A stretch of DNA of 64,000 bases, taken from assembly GCF_002843385.1 (NCBI RefSeq), contig NZ_MVDE01000002.1, positions 124,001 through 188,000 on the forward strand. The letters run 5' to 3'. The notes under the pieces are model-generated. The model did not search any database, was not told the DNA's origin, and saw only the letters and a list, made by a program, of their open reading frames with translations. This document shows, piece after piece, positions 56,798-64,000 of this stretch. Source of the stretch: Labilibaculum manganireducens. GTDB lineage: Bacteria > Bacteroidota > Bacteroidia > Bacteroidales > Marinifilaceae. The first letter of the stretch is position 1. The number at the start of each line of letters is the position of its first letter. A program made the translations under genes and the position numbers.

Positions 56798-58429
56798 ATG
56801 ATAATGAGTAAGAGATTCGGCACCCTATTGTTTGCATTACTAGTATTTACAATTCAATTTTCAATTGCACAAAATACGCGGAAAATTCCATCAGAAAAAC
56901 CAAAGCTTGTTGTAGGTATTGTGATTGATCATTTGCGTGCAGATTATTATTTTCGATATTCCAATTTGTTGGGTGACGGAGGATTCAAACGATTAATGAA
57001 TCAGGGAACTTATTGTAAAAATTCAAGATTCAGCTATTTGTATTCTCAAGCAGGACCCGATCATGCTTCCATATTTACAGGTACACCGCCAGCTTTTCAT
57101 GGTATTATTTCCAACGGATGGTACAATCGGTTATCGGGAGAACTTGAATTGGCGAAAGAGGATTCAGAAACCAAACTTGTGGGAATAGAATCCGAAGAGA
57201 AGGGGAGTTCTCCAAAAAAGATGCTGGCTTCAACATTAGGAGACGAAATTAAGTTGTTCAACTCTCGTTCGAGGGTGGTTGGTGTGGCTTTAAACTGCGA
57301 ATCAGCTTTGTTTTCGGCCGGTCATGCCGCCGACGGAGCTTATTGGATGGATGATCTTTCAGGGAAATTTATAACATCATCTTATTATCAGGATACCTTA
57401 TACAATTGGGTGAAGGAATTTAATGAGAAAAAGTTTACTGATTTTTATCTAAATCGTGTTTGGACACCTTTTAATGATGGAAATGCACCGAGTGTGTCTG
57501 ATAAATTACTTGGGAAAGTTGGTTTGAATAATCAGTTTTTCTACGATTTGAATAAGGAGAAGAGAGAGCACGGATACAAAGCGATTAAAACAACACCTTT
57601 TGGAAATATGTTGGTAAAGGATTTTGCAATAGCTGCTATTATTAACGAGAATTTGGGTAAGGATGACGATGCTGATTTTTTATCTGTTACCTTTTCCTGT
57701 TTGGATGAGAAACATAGAGACTTGTCTCCTTTTGCTCCCGAAATGATCGATAATTTTGTCAGATTAGATCAGGAGTTGGAACATTTCCTTTCGTTTTTAG
57801 ATGAGCAGATTGGAATGGAGAGTGTGTTGGTGTTTGTAACTGCTGATCAATCTGCTAATTATACGCCCGAGAATCTTTCCGAACAAAATATCCCGAACGG
57901 CTATTTTAGTACTTACAATGCAATTGCTTTATTAAAATCCTATTTCAATATATTATATGGTCATGGAGAATGGGTTTTAGGCTATGATTCGCAACAGGTT
58001 TATTTGAATCATCAGCTGATAGAAGATTCAAAACTGTCAATTATTGACCTGCAAATAAAGGCTGCAGAATTTTTAATTCAGTTTTCGGGAGTGGCAACTA
58101 CTACTACTGCGAATAGTTTGGTGAAATCGAATTATACACATGGAATATTACAAAAAGTGCAGCGCTCTTTCAATCAAAAACGTTCGGGGGATGTAATGCT
58201 TACTTTGGAGCAAGGATGGATGCATAAAATAAAAGATGAACGTGATGAAATAGCGCAATATTCATATACCAATCAGGTACCTTTGTTTTGGTACGGATGG
58301 AAAATTAAACGGTCGGTAATTTCACGATCAGTTTATATTGAGGATATTGTTCCTACCGTTTCTAGTTTCTTAAATATTTCGATTCCTTCCGGTTGTGATG
58401 GAAATCCGATTGAAGAGCTGGTGAACTAA
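56798..58429 (+). CDS. PafA-like alkaline phosphatase family protein lacking catalytic residues
   Basis: 543 residues (541 from the ATG at 56804). Signal peptide about 1-24 (LLFALLVFTIQFSIAQ). The fold-level features of Bacteroidota PafA/NPP enzymes are kept, such as GIVIDHLRADYYFRY, DHASIFTGTPPAFHGIISN and the ending YGWKIKRSVISRSVYIEDI. The active site is not: the nucleophile Thr position is Ala85 (QAGPDH), the Asp-His pair is Asp350-Gln351 (TADQSA), the KxR pair of PafA (K162/R164) reads NCE, and the late His-Gly and YDTH segments read ERDEIAQ and YTNQ. It is probably a pseudophosphatase. A -7 box TATATTTG lies at 56762-56769. Confidence 0.88.
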   Translation: MIMSKRFGTLLFALLVFTIQFSIAQNTRKIPSEKPKLVVGIVIDHLRADYYFRYSNLLGDGGFKRLMNQGTYCKNSRFSYLYSQAGPDHASIFTGTPPAFHGIISNGWYNRLSGELELAKEDSETKLVGIESEEKGSSPKKMLASTLGDEIKLFNSRSRVVGVALNCESALFSAGHAADGAYWMDDLSGKFITSSYYQDTLYNWVKEFNEKKFTDFYLNRVWTPFNDGNAPSVSDKLLGKVGLNNQFFYDLNKEKREHGYKAIKTTPFGNMLVKDFAIAAIINENLGKDDDADFLSVTFSCLDEKHRDLSPFAPEMIDNFVRLDQELEHFLSFLDEQIGMESVLVFVTADQSANYTPENLSEQNIPNGYFSTYNAIALLKSYFNILYGHGEWVLGYDSQQVYLNHQLIEDSKLSIIDLQIKAAEFLIQFSGVATTTTANSLVKSNYTHGILQKVQRSFNQKRSGDVMLTLEQGWMHKIKDERDEIAQYSYTNQVPLFWYGWKIKRSVISRSVYIEDIVPTVSSFLNISIPSGCDGNPIEELVN

Positions 58430-58450
58430 AATTTTTCTTTTTTAGGTCCC

Positions 58451-58486
58451 AAGCCATAGTATTTGATAATTCAACTACTATGGCTT
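58451..58486. terminator. Bidirectional terminator overlapping the end of the PPTase gene
   Basis: AAGCCATAGTA (58451-58461) and TACTATGGCTT (58476-58486), an 11-bp perfect stem with a T-run after it. The right arm lies inside the last codons of the minus-strand PPTase gene, so one hairpin serves both genes. Confidence 0.85.
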
Positions 58487-59115
58487 TTTTTTATGGAATA
58501 AACCAGTAAATGATTATCGAACCGCAGATATTGAAATGTATAGGTTTCTGAAAAATCGGCTCTGCAAACCTGACCTGAGAAAGTAGAATCACCGGAAGAA
58601 AAAGGGTCAATCTTTAATTCATCAATTAAATGAACATCTTTTTTGCCATACATTTTAATTAGACATTCCTTGGCGCACCAGTGCTGATAAAGATGTAAGA
58701 TCTTATTCCGATCATCAATATTATTCAGCTCGGTTTTTGAAAGAAACCGGCTGGCAATTCTATTCACCCGATCCGATAAATATTCCATATCCAATGCAAT
58801 AGAATGCTTGTCTCCAATTAGAATTCCAACGTATGATTTCGTATGAGAAATACTAATATTCAAGTCTGAGTTGATAAGATGAGGCTTGCCGTGCTCATCA
58901 TTTTCAATCTGAATATTTTCCCCTAAGCTCAGTTGCAACAGGCAGCGTGTTGCTGCAAATTCAATTTTACGGGATTGGCTCCCGAACGAGTTCAGTTTTG
59001 CTGTTTCGCTAGGTGTTAAGTGTACAATCTGCAACAGTTCTTCTAAAGATTCAGTGGTTTTCCAAACAATTAGTCTGCAGAAATTATTAATTTGTATTTG
59101 GTTGCAAATTGGCAT
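58471..59115 (-). CDS. 4'-phosphopantetheinyl transferase (Sfp-type)
   Basis: 214 residues. Transfers phosphopantetheine from CoA to carrier-protein serines. Motifs: ISISHTKSYVG (about 88-98), the Mg-binding Asp109 and Glu111 in IALDMEYLS, and WCAKECLIK (Trp146, Lys149, Glu150). Short-to-mid length for Sfp-type enzymes. It follows gldD by 16 bp on the same strand and is probably in the same transcript. Carrier partner unknown; no PKS/NRPS genes lie in the window. Confidence 0.92.
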   Translation of the reverse strand: MPICNQIQINNFCRLIVWKTTESLEELLQIVHLTPSETAKLNSFGSQSRKIEFAATRCLLQLSLGENIQIENDEHGKPHLINSDLNISISHTKSYVGILIGDKHSIALDMEYLSDRVNRIASRFLSKTELNNIDDRNKILHLYQHWCAKECLIKMYGKKDVHLIDELKIDPFSSGDSTFSGQVCRADFSETYTFQYLRFDNHLLVYSIKKSHSS

Positions 59116-59131
59116 GAATTACAATATTAGC

Positions 59132-59713
59132 TTATTTCCACTTCAGACTTTCCATCAGGCGAACAATATCTTTGTCGATGAATTGAATAACCGGTGCCAA
59201 AGAATCTTGATTAGGATGTTCCCGAAAATACAAAGCACCTCTTAAAAAATGATTTGTACTATCGGTTGCAACAAACTGAACCGATGATGCAGCGTTGCCC
59301 TTAATCCGATAGATCATACCATATACCTTTTCTTCATCATTAATATAGATCTGCTCGGCAATAGCATCTGCCATAATGGAGTGTTTGTATGCCATTTTTC
59401 TAGAATCTTCAAGATATTCTTCCAGATTGTTATTAACATTTTTATAACTAAGGTGAATGGCTGCATGGTATTCGGGATATTGAATATTGATCCAGTATTT
59501 TTCAGCTCCTTTTTCAGCATCATTTTCAATTTTAGCCATCGATAAAAGATCGAAACTGTATGGAAAATTTGAATCCCAATTTTGATACTCTTTTGAAGGA
59601 AAATCAATTCGGAAATATGCTTTCGGTTTGGGAGTATATTTCTTTTTACACGAAATAGGAACCAAAACGAGAAGAATAAAAAGAAAGGGTAAAAGAATTC
59701 GATACAATTTCAT
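59132..59713 (-). CDS. gldD: Gliding motility lipoprotein GldD
   Basis: 193 residues from the ATG at 59713, which places the signal directly (LYRILLPFLFILLVLVPIS); a frame with seven more residues is less likely. A lipobox-like VPISC lies at about residues 18-22. PKPKAYFRIDFPSKEYQNW just after it is a GldD hallmark. Needed for gliding/T9SS function in Flavobacterium. Follows gldE with a 59-bp gap in the conserved cluster. Confidence 0.9.
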   Translation of the reverse strand: MKLYRILLPFLFILLVLVPISCKKKYTPKPKAYFRIDFPSKEYQNWDSNFPYSFDLLSMAKIENDAEKGAEKYWINIQYPEYHAAIHLSYKNVNNNLEEYLEDSRKMAYKHSIMADAIAEQIYINDEEKVYGMIYRIKGNAASSVQFVATDSTNHFLRGALYFREHPNQDSLAPVIQFIDKDIVRLMESLKWK

Positions 59714-59772
59714 GAGTTGCAGATGTAGATGCAAATGTTGGTTAAGAGCATTTGCTTGTTAATGATACGAAA

Positions 59773-61104
59773 TTACTTTTTCGCCGGGAGTTTTGGTAGT
59801 ATAAAACGAATTTTTTTGATTCGTCGGTTATCTACAGCTTCCACAATAAAACGATAGTGTTTGTATTTGAATTCTTCTTTTTTCTGCGGAATTTCACCTT
59901 TTATTTCAAGAAGTAAACCGGCTAAAGTTTCAGCATCACCTTTTACCTTATCGAAAATATCCGATTCAATATCTACAATTTTAAAGAAATCGTTTAGCGA
60001 TGTTTTTCCTTCAAATAAGTAGGAACCATCCTCTTCTTTTGTAAAAGTAGCTTTACTGCCATCCGATTCATCGGTAATATCCCCAACTATTTCTTCAATG
60101 ATATCTTCCATGGTAATGATTCCTGAAGTTCCTCCGTACTCATCAACAACAACCGCCATATGGTTTTTCTGGGTTTGAAATTCTTCCAGTAAATCATTTA
60201 TTTTTTTTGTCTGTGGCACATAGTAGGGGGGGCGGATAATAGATTGCCAACGAAATGTACTTGGTTTATGATGATGAGGAAGTAAATCTTTCACATACAA
60301 TATTCCTTTTACATTGTCAAAGCTCTTATCAAAAACAGGAATTCGTGAAAAGCCTGATTCAATAATTACTGATTTTAATTTACTAAAGCTGGTTCTAACG
60401 TCTACAGCTACTGCATCCATTCTGGATATCATTATTTCTTCAACATTAATATTGCCAAAGTTTACGATTCCTTCCAAAATTTCCATTTCTTCAGATATTT
60501 CATCGGCAGTTAACTCCAATGCCTGAGAAAGATCTACCATCGAGATGTTCTGTTTTTTAGAAATACGATTGTTGACGATAGATGTTGATTTAATAAGTAC
60601 GATTGAAAGAGGTTGAAATACTTTTTCTAAAAAAAATAACGGATAAGCAACAAATTTTGAAAAGTTCAAAGAAGTTTGCGCTGCATATACTTTGGGGATT
60701 ATTTCACCAAAAAGTAAAAGCAGGAATGTAATGATTACTACCTGAACCACAAATCCCAATGTAGGAGCATTGGAAAAATCGACCAGCGAATTGGTGATAA
60801 AACTGGACAAGATTACAATTCCAATGTTTATAAAATTATTGCCAATTAAAATAGTAGCCAGCAGTTTTTCAGGTTGGTTTAGTAATTTTAAAAGCTTTTT
60901 GTTTTTTGGATTATCGTCGGCTTCCAAATCATTAATGTTTTGTGGAGAAAGCGAAAACAAAGCCACTTCTGATCCTGAAATCACCGCAGAACAAAACAAA
61001 AGAAGTACCATTATAAGCAAACTTATAATGGTACTTGTATTTATAGAATAAAAAGCAATATCAGTATTGCTTAAAAAAAGTTTAGTAAATTCTTCAGTTT
61101 CCAA
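59773..61104 (-). CDS. gldE: Gliding motility-associated protein GldE (CBS/CorC-type membrane protein)
   Basis: 443 residues. DUF21/CNNM-like membrane region with four hydrophobic segments (about 24-46, 80-105, 110-130, 145-165) and an ISGSEVALFSLS motif. Two CBS domains follow (about 215-340; VEEIMISRMDAVAVD, IITMEDIIEEIVGDI) and a CorC/HlyC C-terminal domain from about 355. Forms the gldD/gldE pair required in the gliding apparatus. Confidence 0.93.
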   Translation of the reverse strand: METEEFTKLFLSNTDIAFYSINTSTIISLLIMVLLLFCSAVISGSEVALFSLSPQNINDLEADDNPKNKKLLKLLNQPEKLLATILIGNNFINIGIVILSSFITNSLVDFSNAPTLGFVVQVVIITFLLLLFGEIIPKVYAAQTSLNFSKFVAYPLFFLEKVFQPLSIVLIKSTSIVNNRISKKQNISMVDLSQALELTADEISEEMEILEGIVNFGNINVEEIMISRMDAVAVDVRTSFSKLKSVIIESGFSRIPVFDKSFDNVKGILYVKDLLPHHHKPSTFRWQSIIRPPYYVPQTKKINDLLEEFQTQKNHMAVVVDEYGGTSGIITMEDIIEEIVGDITDESDGSKATFTKEEDGSYLFEGKTSLNDFFKIVDIESDIFDKVKGDAETLAGLLLEIKGEIPQKKEEFKYKHYRFIVEAVDNRRIKKIRFILPKLPAKK

Positions 61105-61135
61105 TTTTGTATGAAATTAGTTTTAAATAGGATGC

Positions 61136-61561
61136 CTAAAATGGAAGATCATCCGTTTCTTCTGCGTCAGATGAGTCAGAAGTATTTTGTTGCGCAACTT
61201 CAGGACTTCCTTGAGGTTCAGAGCTGTTTTCTGCTTTGCGGCCTAACATTTGCATACTGGTTCCAAAAATTTCAGTGGTATATCTTTTTACACCGTCTTT
61301 GTCTTCCCAGTTACGCGTTCTAAGTTGTCCTTCAACGTAAATTTGCATTCCTTTTTTAACGTAAGTCTCTGCAATTTCGGCCAGTTTACGCCACAATACA
61401 ATATTATGCCATTCTGTTTGGGTCACTTTTTCGCCACTTTTATTGTTGTACGTTTCGCTGGTTGCAAGTGAAAAGTTACAAACGGCTACACCATTGTCAA
61501 GATATTTCACTTCCGGATCTTTACCAACATTTCCAACAAGAATTACTTTGTTTACTGACAT
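61136..61561 (-). CDS. ssb: Single-stranded DNA-binding protein
   Basis: 141 residues. OB-fold about 1-110 ([60 protein letters not shown]) and an acidic tail ending EETDDLPF, the standard partner-binding C-terminus. Promoter -7 at 61598-61605. It sits between gldE (31-bp gap) and mutY, matching the conserved order in the phylum. Confidence 0.96.
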   Translation of the reverse strand: MSVNKVILVGNVGKDPEVKYLDNGVAVCNFSLATSETYNNKSGEKVTQTEWHNIVLWRKLAEIAETYVKKGMQIYVEGQLRTRNWEDKDGVKRYTTEIFGTSMQMLGRKAENSSEPQGSPEVAQQNTSDSSDAEETDDLPF

Positions 61562-61597
61562 ATTTTGATTTTTTAATTTAACAATAGTTTAAAGATA

Positions 61598-61605
61598 CAA
61601 ACTTA
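61598..61605 (-). promoter_or_regulatory. -7 element of the ssb-gldE-gldD unit
   Basis: CAAACTTA is the reverse complement of TAAGTTTG, a TAnnTTTG match, 37 bp before the ssb start. The -33 position lacks a clear TTG. Confidence 0.4.
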
Positions 61606-61624
61606 TTATGAGATCATAATATTA

Positions 61625-62683
61625 TTATGGGTTATTTTTATCCATTATATTTAAATGATCCTCAATTAGTTTTGGGAATGGATATTCCGATATCTCGGAA
61701 TGGTTAATAATTATATATCCATATTCATTTTTCATTTTATCGATATCCATTTCGATGTGAATGAATTTTGTGTGCAGGTTCTGATGGCTTAATTTATGAA
61801 TCACATTTTCGGATACCGAATGAATCACTAATTCATTGTTTCCAAATAACCCTTTCCATTCAGAAGTTTGTAACAATTCATTTGTTGAAATAGGTTTATC
61901 GTATTCAATCAAAGGATATTGGAACAAGTTCTCCCAAATGTCTTTTTTCTTTCTTTTTTCGATTAAAAACCGACTTTTACAAGATAGAAACAAATAGTAA
62001 AAATATCGATTTTTAGTCTTAATTTGTTTCGATTTAACAGGGAATTGATCAACTTGTGCATTATTGTGGGCAAAGCAATTTGCGAGGAGTGGACAAATAT
62101 CACATTTAGGATTGCGGGGAATGCATTGAAGAGCTCCAAATTCAATAATTGCCTGGTTGTAGATTTCTGGTATGGCATTTCCCATTGTTTCGCTTGCTAT
62201 TGTTTGAAAGTATTTTTTCCCTTCGGTACTGTCAATTGCTTTATTAATACCATATAATCTTGACAAAACCCTATAAACGTTTCCATCAACTGCGGCATGT
62301 GGCAGATTGAAGGCAAATGAAGCAATCGCTGCCGCAGTATAGGTGCCAATACCTTTTAATTTAAGAATCTCTTTGTAAGAGTCTGGAAAAACACCATTAT
62401 ATTCTAATTGAATAGTTTTTGCAGCAGTATGTAAATTTCGGGCCCGGGAATAATATCCCAATCCCTGCCATAGTTTTAATACTTCCTGCTCCTCTGCCTT
62501 AGCTAAATGGGAAATTGTGGGGAATTGTTCCAAAAAGCGATTAAAATAATCAATAGCTGAGGCTACTCTGGTCTGTTGAAGCATGATTTCTGATATCCAT
62601 ATTTGATACGGATCTTTTGTTTCCCGCCATGGTAAGTCGCGTTTGTTTTGCAAATACCAGCTTATGATTTGGTTACTAAGCAT
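61625..62683 (-). CDS. mutY: A/G-specific adenine glycosylase MutY
   Basis: 352 residues. Removes A opposite 8-oxoguanine. Catalytic Glu32 in SEIMLQQTRV, helix-hairpin-helix LKGIGTYTAAAIASF, catalytic Asp133 in AAVDGNVYRVLS. The [4Fe-4S] cluster has the Cx6Cx2Cx5C pattern in CIPRNPKCDICPLLANC. A NUDIX-like C-terminal domain follows (about 225-345) for 8-oxoG recognition. Upstream member of the mutY-ssb-gldE-gldD cluster. Confidence 0.96.
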   Translation of the reverse strand: MLSNQIISWYLQNKRDLPWRETKDPYQIWISEIMLQQTRVASAIDYFNRFLEQFPTISHLAKAEEQEVLKLWQGLGYYSRARNLHTAAKTIQLEYNGVFPDSYKEILKLKGIGTYTAAAIASFAFNLPHAAVDGNVYRVLSRLYGINKAIDSTEGKKYFQTIASETMGNAIPEIYNQAIIEFGALQCIPRNPKCDICPLLANCFAHNNAQVDQFPVKSKQIKTKNRYFYYLFLSCKSRFLIEKRKKKDIWENLFQYPLIEYDKPISTNELLQTSEWKGLFGNNELVIHSVSENVIHKLSHQNLHTKFIHIEMDIDKMKNEYGYIIINHSEISEYPFPKLIEDHLNIMDKNNP

Positions 62684-62768
62684 CTTGAAAATATTTGTCC
62701 TGATTTATTTTTTTTCAAATTTGGGTAAAAATAATTGTTTTCGATTTCATTAATAGCTAGAAATCATA

Positions 62769-62776
62769 TATATTTG
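62769..62776 (+). promoter_or_regulatory. -7 element of the HU gene
   Basis: TATATTTG is a full TAnnTTTG match, 58 bp before the HU ATG. A TTG lies too far upstream (31 bases) to act as -33 box. Confidence 0.5.
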
Positions 62777-62834
62777 CATTCTGATTTGAGAAAATGATGA
62801 TGTAAATAATTGATAATTAAAGATTTTTTAAGAG

Positions 62835-63119
62835 ATGACTAAAGCAGATATTGTTAACGAGATTTCTAAAAACACAGGAATTGAGAAAATTACAGTACAA
62901 AAAACTGTTGAAGCTTTCATGGATACTATCAAAGGTTCTTTGGTAAAAGGCAAAAATGTGTATTTAAGAGGTTTCGGGAGTTTTATCGTTAAGAAAAGAG
63001 CAGAGAAAACTGCAAGAAACATTTCTAAAAACACAACAATTATTATTGCTGAGCACTTTATACCAGCTTTTAAACCAGCTAAAACATTCGTTAGTAAAGT
63101 TAAAACTAACGTAAAGTAG
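62835..63119 (+). CDS. HU-family DNA-binding protein
   Basis: 94 residues, normal HU/IHF size. MTKADIVNEISKNTGIEK forms the dimerisation helices and VYLRGFGSFIVKKRAEKTAR with NISKNTTIIIAEHFIPAFKP is the beta-arm. Nucleoid protein that bends DNA. Upstream of the small bS22-like gene and rng, an order often seen in the phylum. Confidence 0.95.
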   Translation: MTKADIVNEISKNTGIEKITVQKTVEAFMDTIKGSLVKGKNVYLRGFGSFIVKKRAEKTARNISKNTTIIIAEHFIPAFKPAKTFVSKVKTNVK

Positions 63120-63153
63120 TCTTAGATTGTAATTAATTAAAAATATTGAAGAT

Positions 63154-63246
63154 ATGCCAAGCGGAAAAAAAAGAAAGAGACATAAAATGGCTACGCACAA
63201 GCGTAAGAAAAGATTAAGAAAAAACCGTCATAAGAAAAAGAAATAG
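63154..63246 (+). CDS. Small basic ribosome-associated protein, AURKAIP1/COX24 (bS22) family
   Basis: 30 residues, ATG at 63154 and TAG at 63244-63246. The peptide starts MPSGKKRKRHKMATHKRKKR and ends in NRHKKKK. The pattern SGKKRKRHKMxTHKRKKR is that of the bS22/mS38 (AURKAIP1/COX24) family, a tiny protein on the small ribosomal subunit. It lies 34 bp after HU and before rng. Confidence 0.85.
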   Translation: MPSGKKRKRHKMATHKRKKRLRKNRHKKKK

Positions 63247-63282
63247 ATTCTTTTGAATTGATTGTTTGTAATAACAAAATAA

Positions 63283-63318
63283 ATAAACCTAAAGAACTTT
63301 TTAGTACTTTAGGTTTAT
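63283..63318 (+). terminator. Terminator-like hairpin after the bS22-like gene
   Basis: ATAAACCTAAAG (63283-63294) and CTTTAGGTTTAT (63307-63318), a perfect 12-bp stem with a 12-base loop. The following sequence is only moderately T-rich, so termination may be partial and some rng transcription could read through. Confidence 0.6.
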
Positions 63319-63364
63319 CTATTTGTAAGAACTGATTATCTTTATAAAAATAAGAAAAAAAGTA

Positions 63365-64000
63365 GTGAGTAACGAGCTTGTAATTGATGTAACCCCTAAT
63401 GAAATTGTAATTGCTTTATTAAGCAATAAGCAACTGATTGAGTTAACCAGGGAAAAAAGTAATCTTCAGTTTGCTGTAGGTGATATTTATCTGGGAAAAG
63501 TGAAAAAGATAATGCCGGGTCTTAATGCTGCATTTATTGATGTAGGATATGAGAAGGATGCTTTTTTACACTATTTGGATTTAGGCCATCAATTTAGATC
63601 TCTAAGTAAGTTCCTGCAACAGGCTTTAGCACGAAATGGCCGTAACCTTTCCATCTCTAAAATGAAATTAGAGGCGGATATCGACAAAAATGGAAAAATA
63701 TCCGAGATTTTAAAGTCGGGTCAGCATATACTTGTTCAGGTTGCAAAAGAACCAATTTCGACAAAAGGCCCTAGATTGTGTTCTGAAATTTCTATTGCCG
63801 GAAGAAATCTGGTATTAATGCCTTTCTCAGATAAAGTTTCGATTTCTCAAAAGATTAGCTCTGCCGAGGAGAAACTCCGACTGAAAAAACTCCTTCAAAG
63901 TATCAAGCCTAAGAATTATGGTGTAATTGTTCGCACGGTTGCTGAGGGGAAAAGAGTAGCTGCTCTTGATCAGGAATTAAGATCTCTTGTAGAGAAATGG
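63365..64000 (+). CDS. rng: Ribonuclease E/G family endoribonuclease (N-terminal part)
   Basis: The first 212 residues are visible, cut by the right edge. The frame is open from 63329; the GTG at 63365 gives the expected VSNELVIDVTPNEIVIALLS start, and no ATG lies between. The S1 domain is at about 38-130 (VGDIYLGKVKKIMPGLNAAF, DVGYEKDAFLHYLDLG), interrupted by the insertion typical of Bacteroidota homologues (KMKLEADIDKNGK). The family processes rRNA and degrades mRNA; catalytic Asp residues lie beyond the window. Confidence 0.92.
   Translation, partial: MSNELVIDVTPNEIVIALLSNKQLIELTREKSNLQFAVGDIYLGKVKKIMPGLNAAFIDVGYEKDAFLHYLDLGHQFRSLSKFLQQALARNGRNLSISKMKLEADIDKNGKISEILKSGQHILVQVAKEPISTKGPRLCSEISIAGRNLVLMPFSDKVSISQKISSAEEKLRLKKLLQSIKPKNYGVIVRTVAEGKRVAALDQELRSLVEKW

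Overview
The window looks like a chromosomal segment of an AT-rich member of the Bacteroidota, most plausibly a marine or anaerobic Bacteroidia/Marinilabiliales-type organism (the placement within the phylum is inference). Four things point this way: gliding/type IX secretion genes (gldD, gldE, a CHU_C-type sorting domain), Bacteroidota-restricted families (DUF4290, a DUF6261-like protein, a DUF3843-like protein), TAnnTTTG promoter -7 boxes with a TTG about 20 bases upstream, and start codons without strong Shine-Dalgarno sites. A [FeFe]-hydrogenase maturation gene (hydF) suggests fermentative, hydrogen-related metabolism.

Layout. 1-4.0 kb (minus strand): a tight operon ppx/gppA - sigma-54-type response regulator without a DNA-binding domain - aspartase-like lyase - hydF (cut by the window edge). 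4.3-6.6 kb: NatA/NatB-like ABC exporter. 6.8-7.1 kb: a degenerate array with a period near 21 bp. 7.1-9.0 kb: grpE-dnaJ. 9.3-19.0 kb: a SpoIIAA-like protein, a 139-bp element with perfect 20-bp terminal inverted repeats, a TlpA-like thioredoxin, murA (with Asp in place of the fosfomycin-target Cys), a DUF4290 protein, a PcrA/UvrD helicase, a T9SS-secreted PKD-like protein and an EF-G paralog with an altered GTPase centre. 19.26-38.9 kb (plus strand): the fused str-S10-spc-alpha ribosomal supercluster from rpsL to rplQ (no tuf after fusA), including the short genes rpmD and rpmJ, then eno.

38.9-46.5 kb is the accessory part: a small response regulator, ettA, a DUF6261-like gene, a 42-bp-period array in a divergent intergenic region, an unrecognised 433-aa protein, a DUF3843-like protein and two small membrane proteins. 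46.6-56.7 kb: hisS, an ECF sigma / membrane protein / Spy-like operon, transketolase, a VWA protein, a transglutaminase-like protein, ychF, crcB and DUF190. 56.8-64 kb: a secreted PafA-like phosphatase homologue that appears to have lost nearly all catalytic residues, a phosphopantetheinyl transferase, the conserved gldD-gldE-ssb-mutY cluster, and plus-strand HU, a 30-residue bS22/COX24-like protein and the start of RNase G.

The most interesting items are the two helically phased repeat arrays (about 21 and 42 bp), the apparently catalytically dead PafA homologue, the EF-G paralog, the HTH-less sigma-54 regulator in a hydrogenase-maturation operon, and candidate RNA leaders before rpsD and rpsH. 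All calls were made by reading the sequence; no database search was run.
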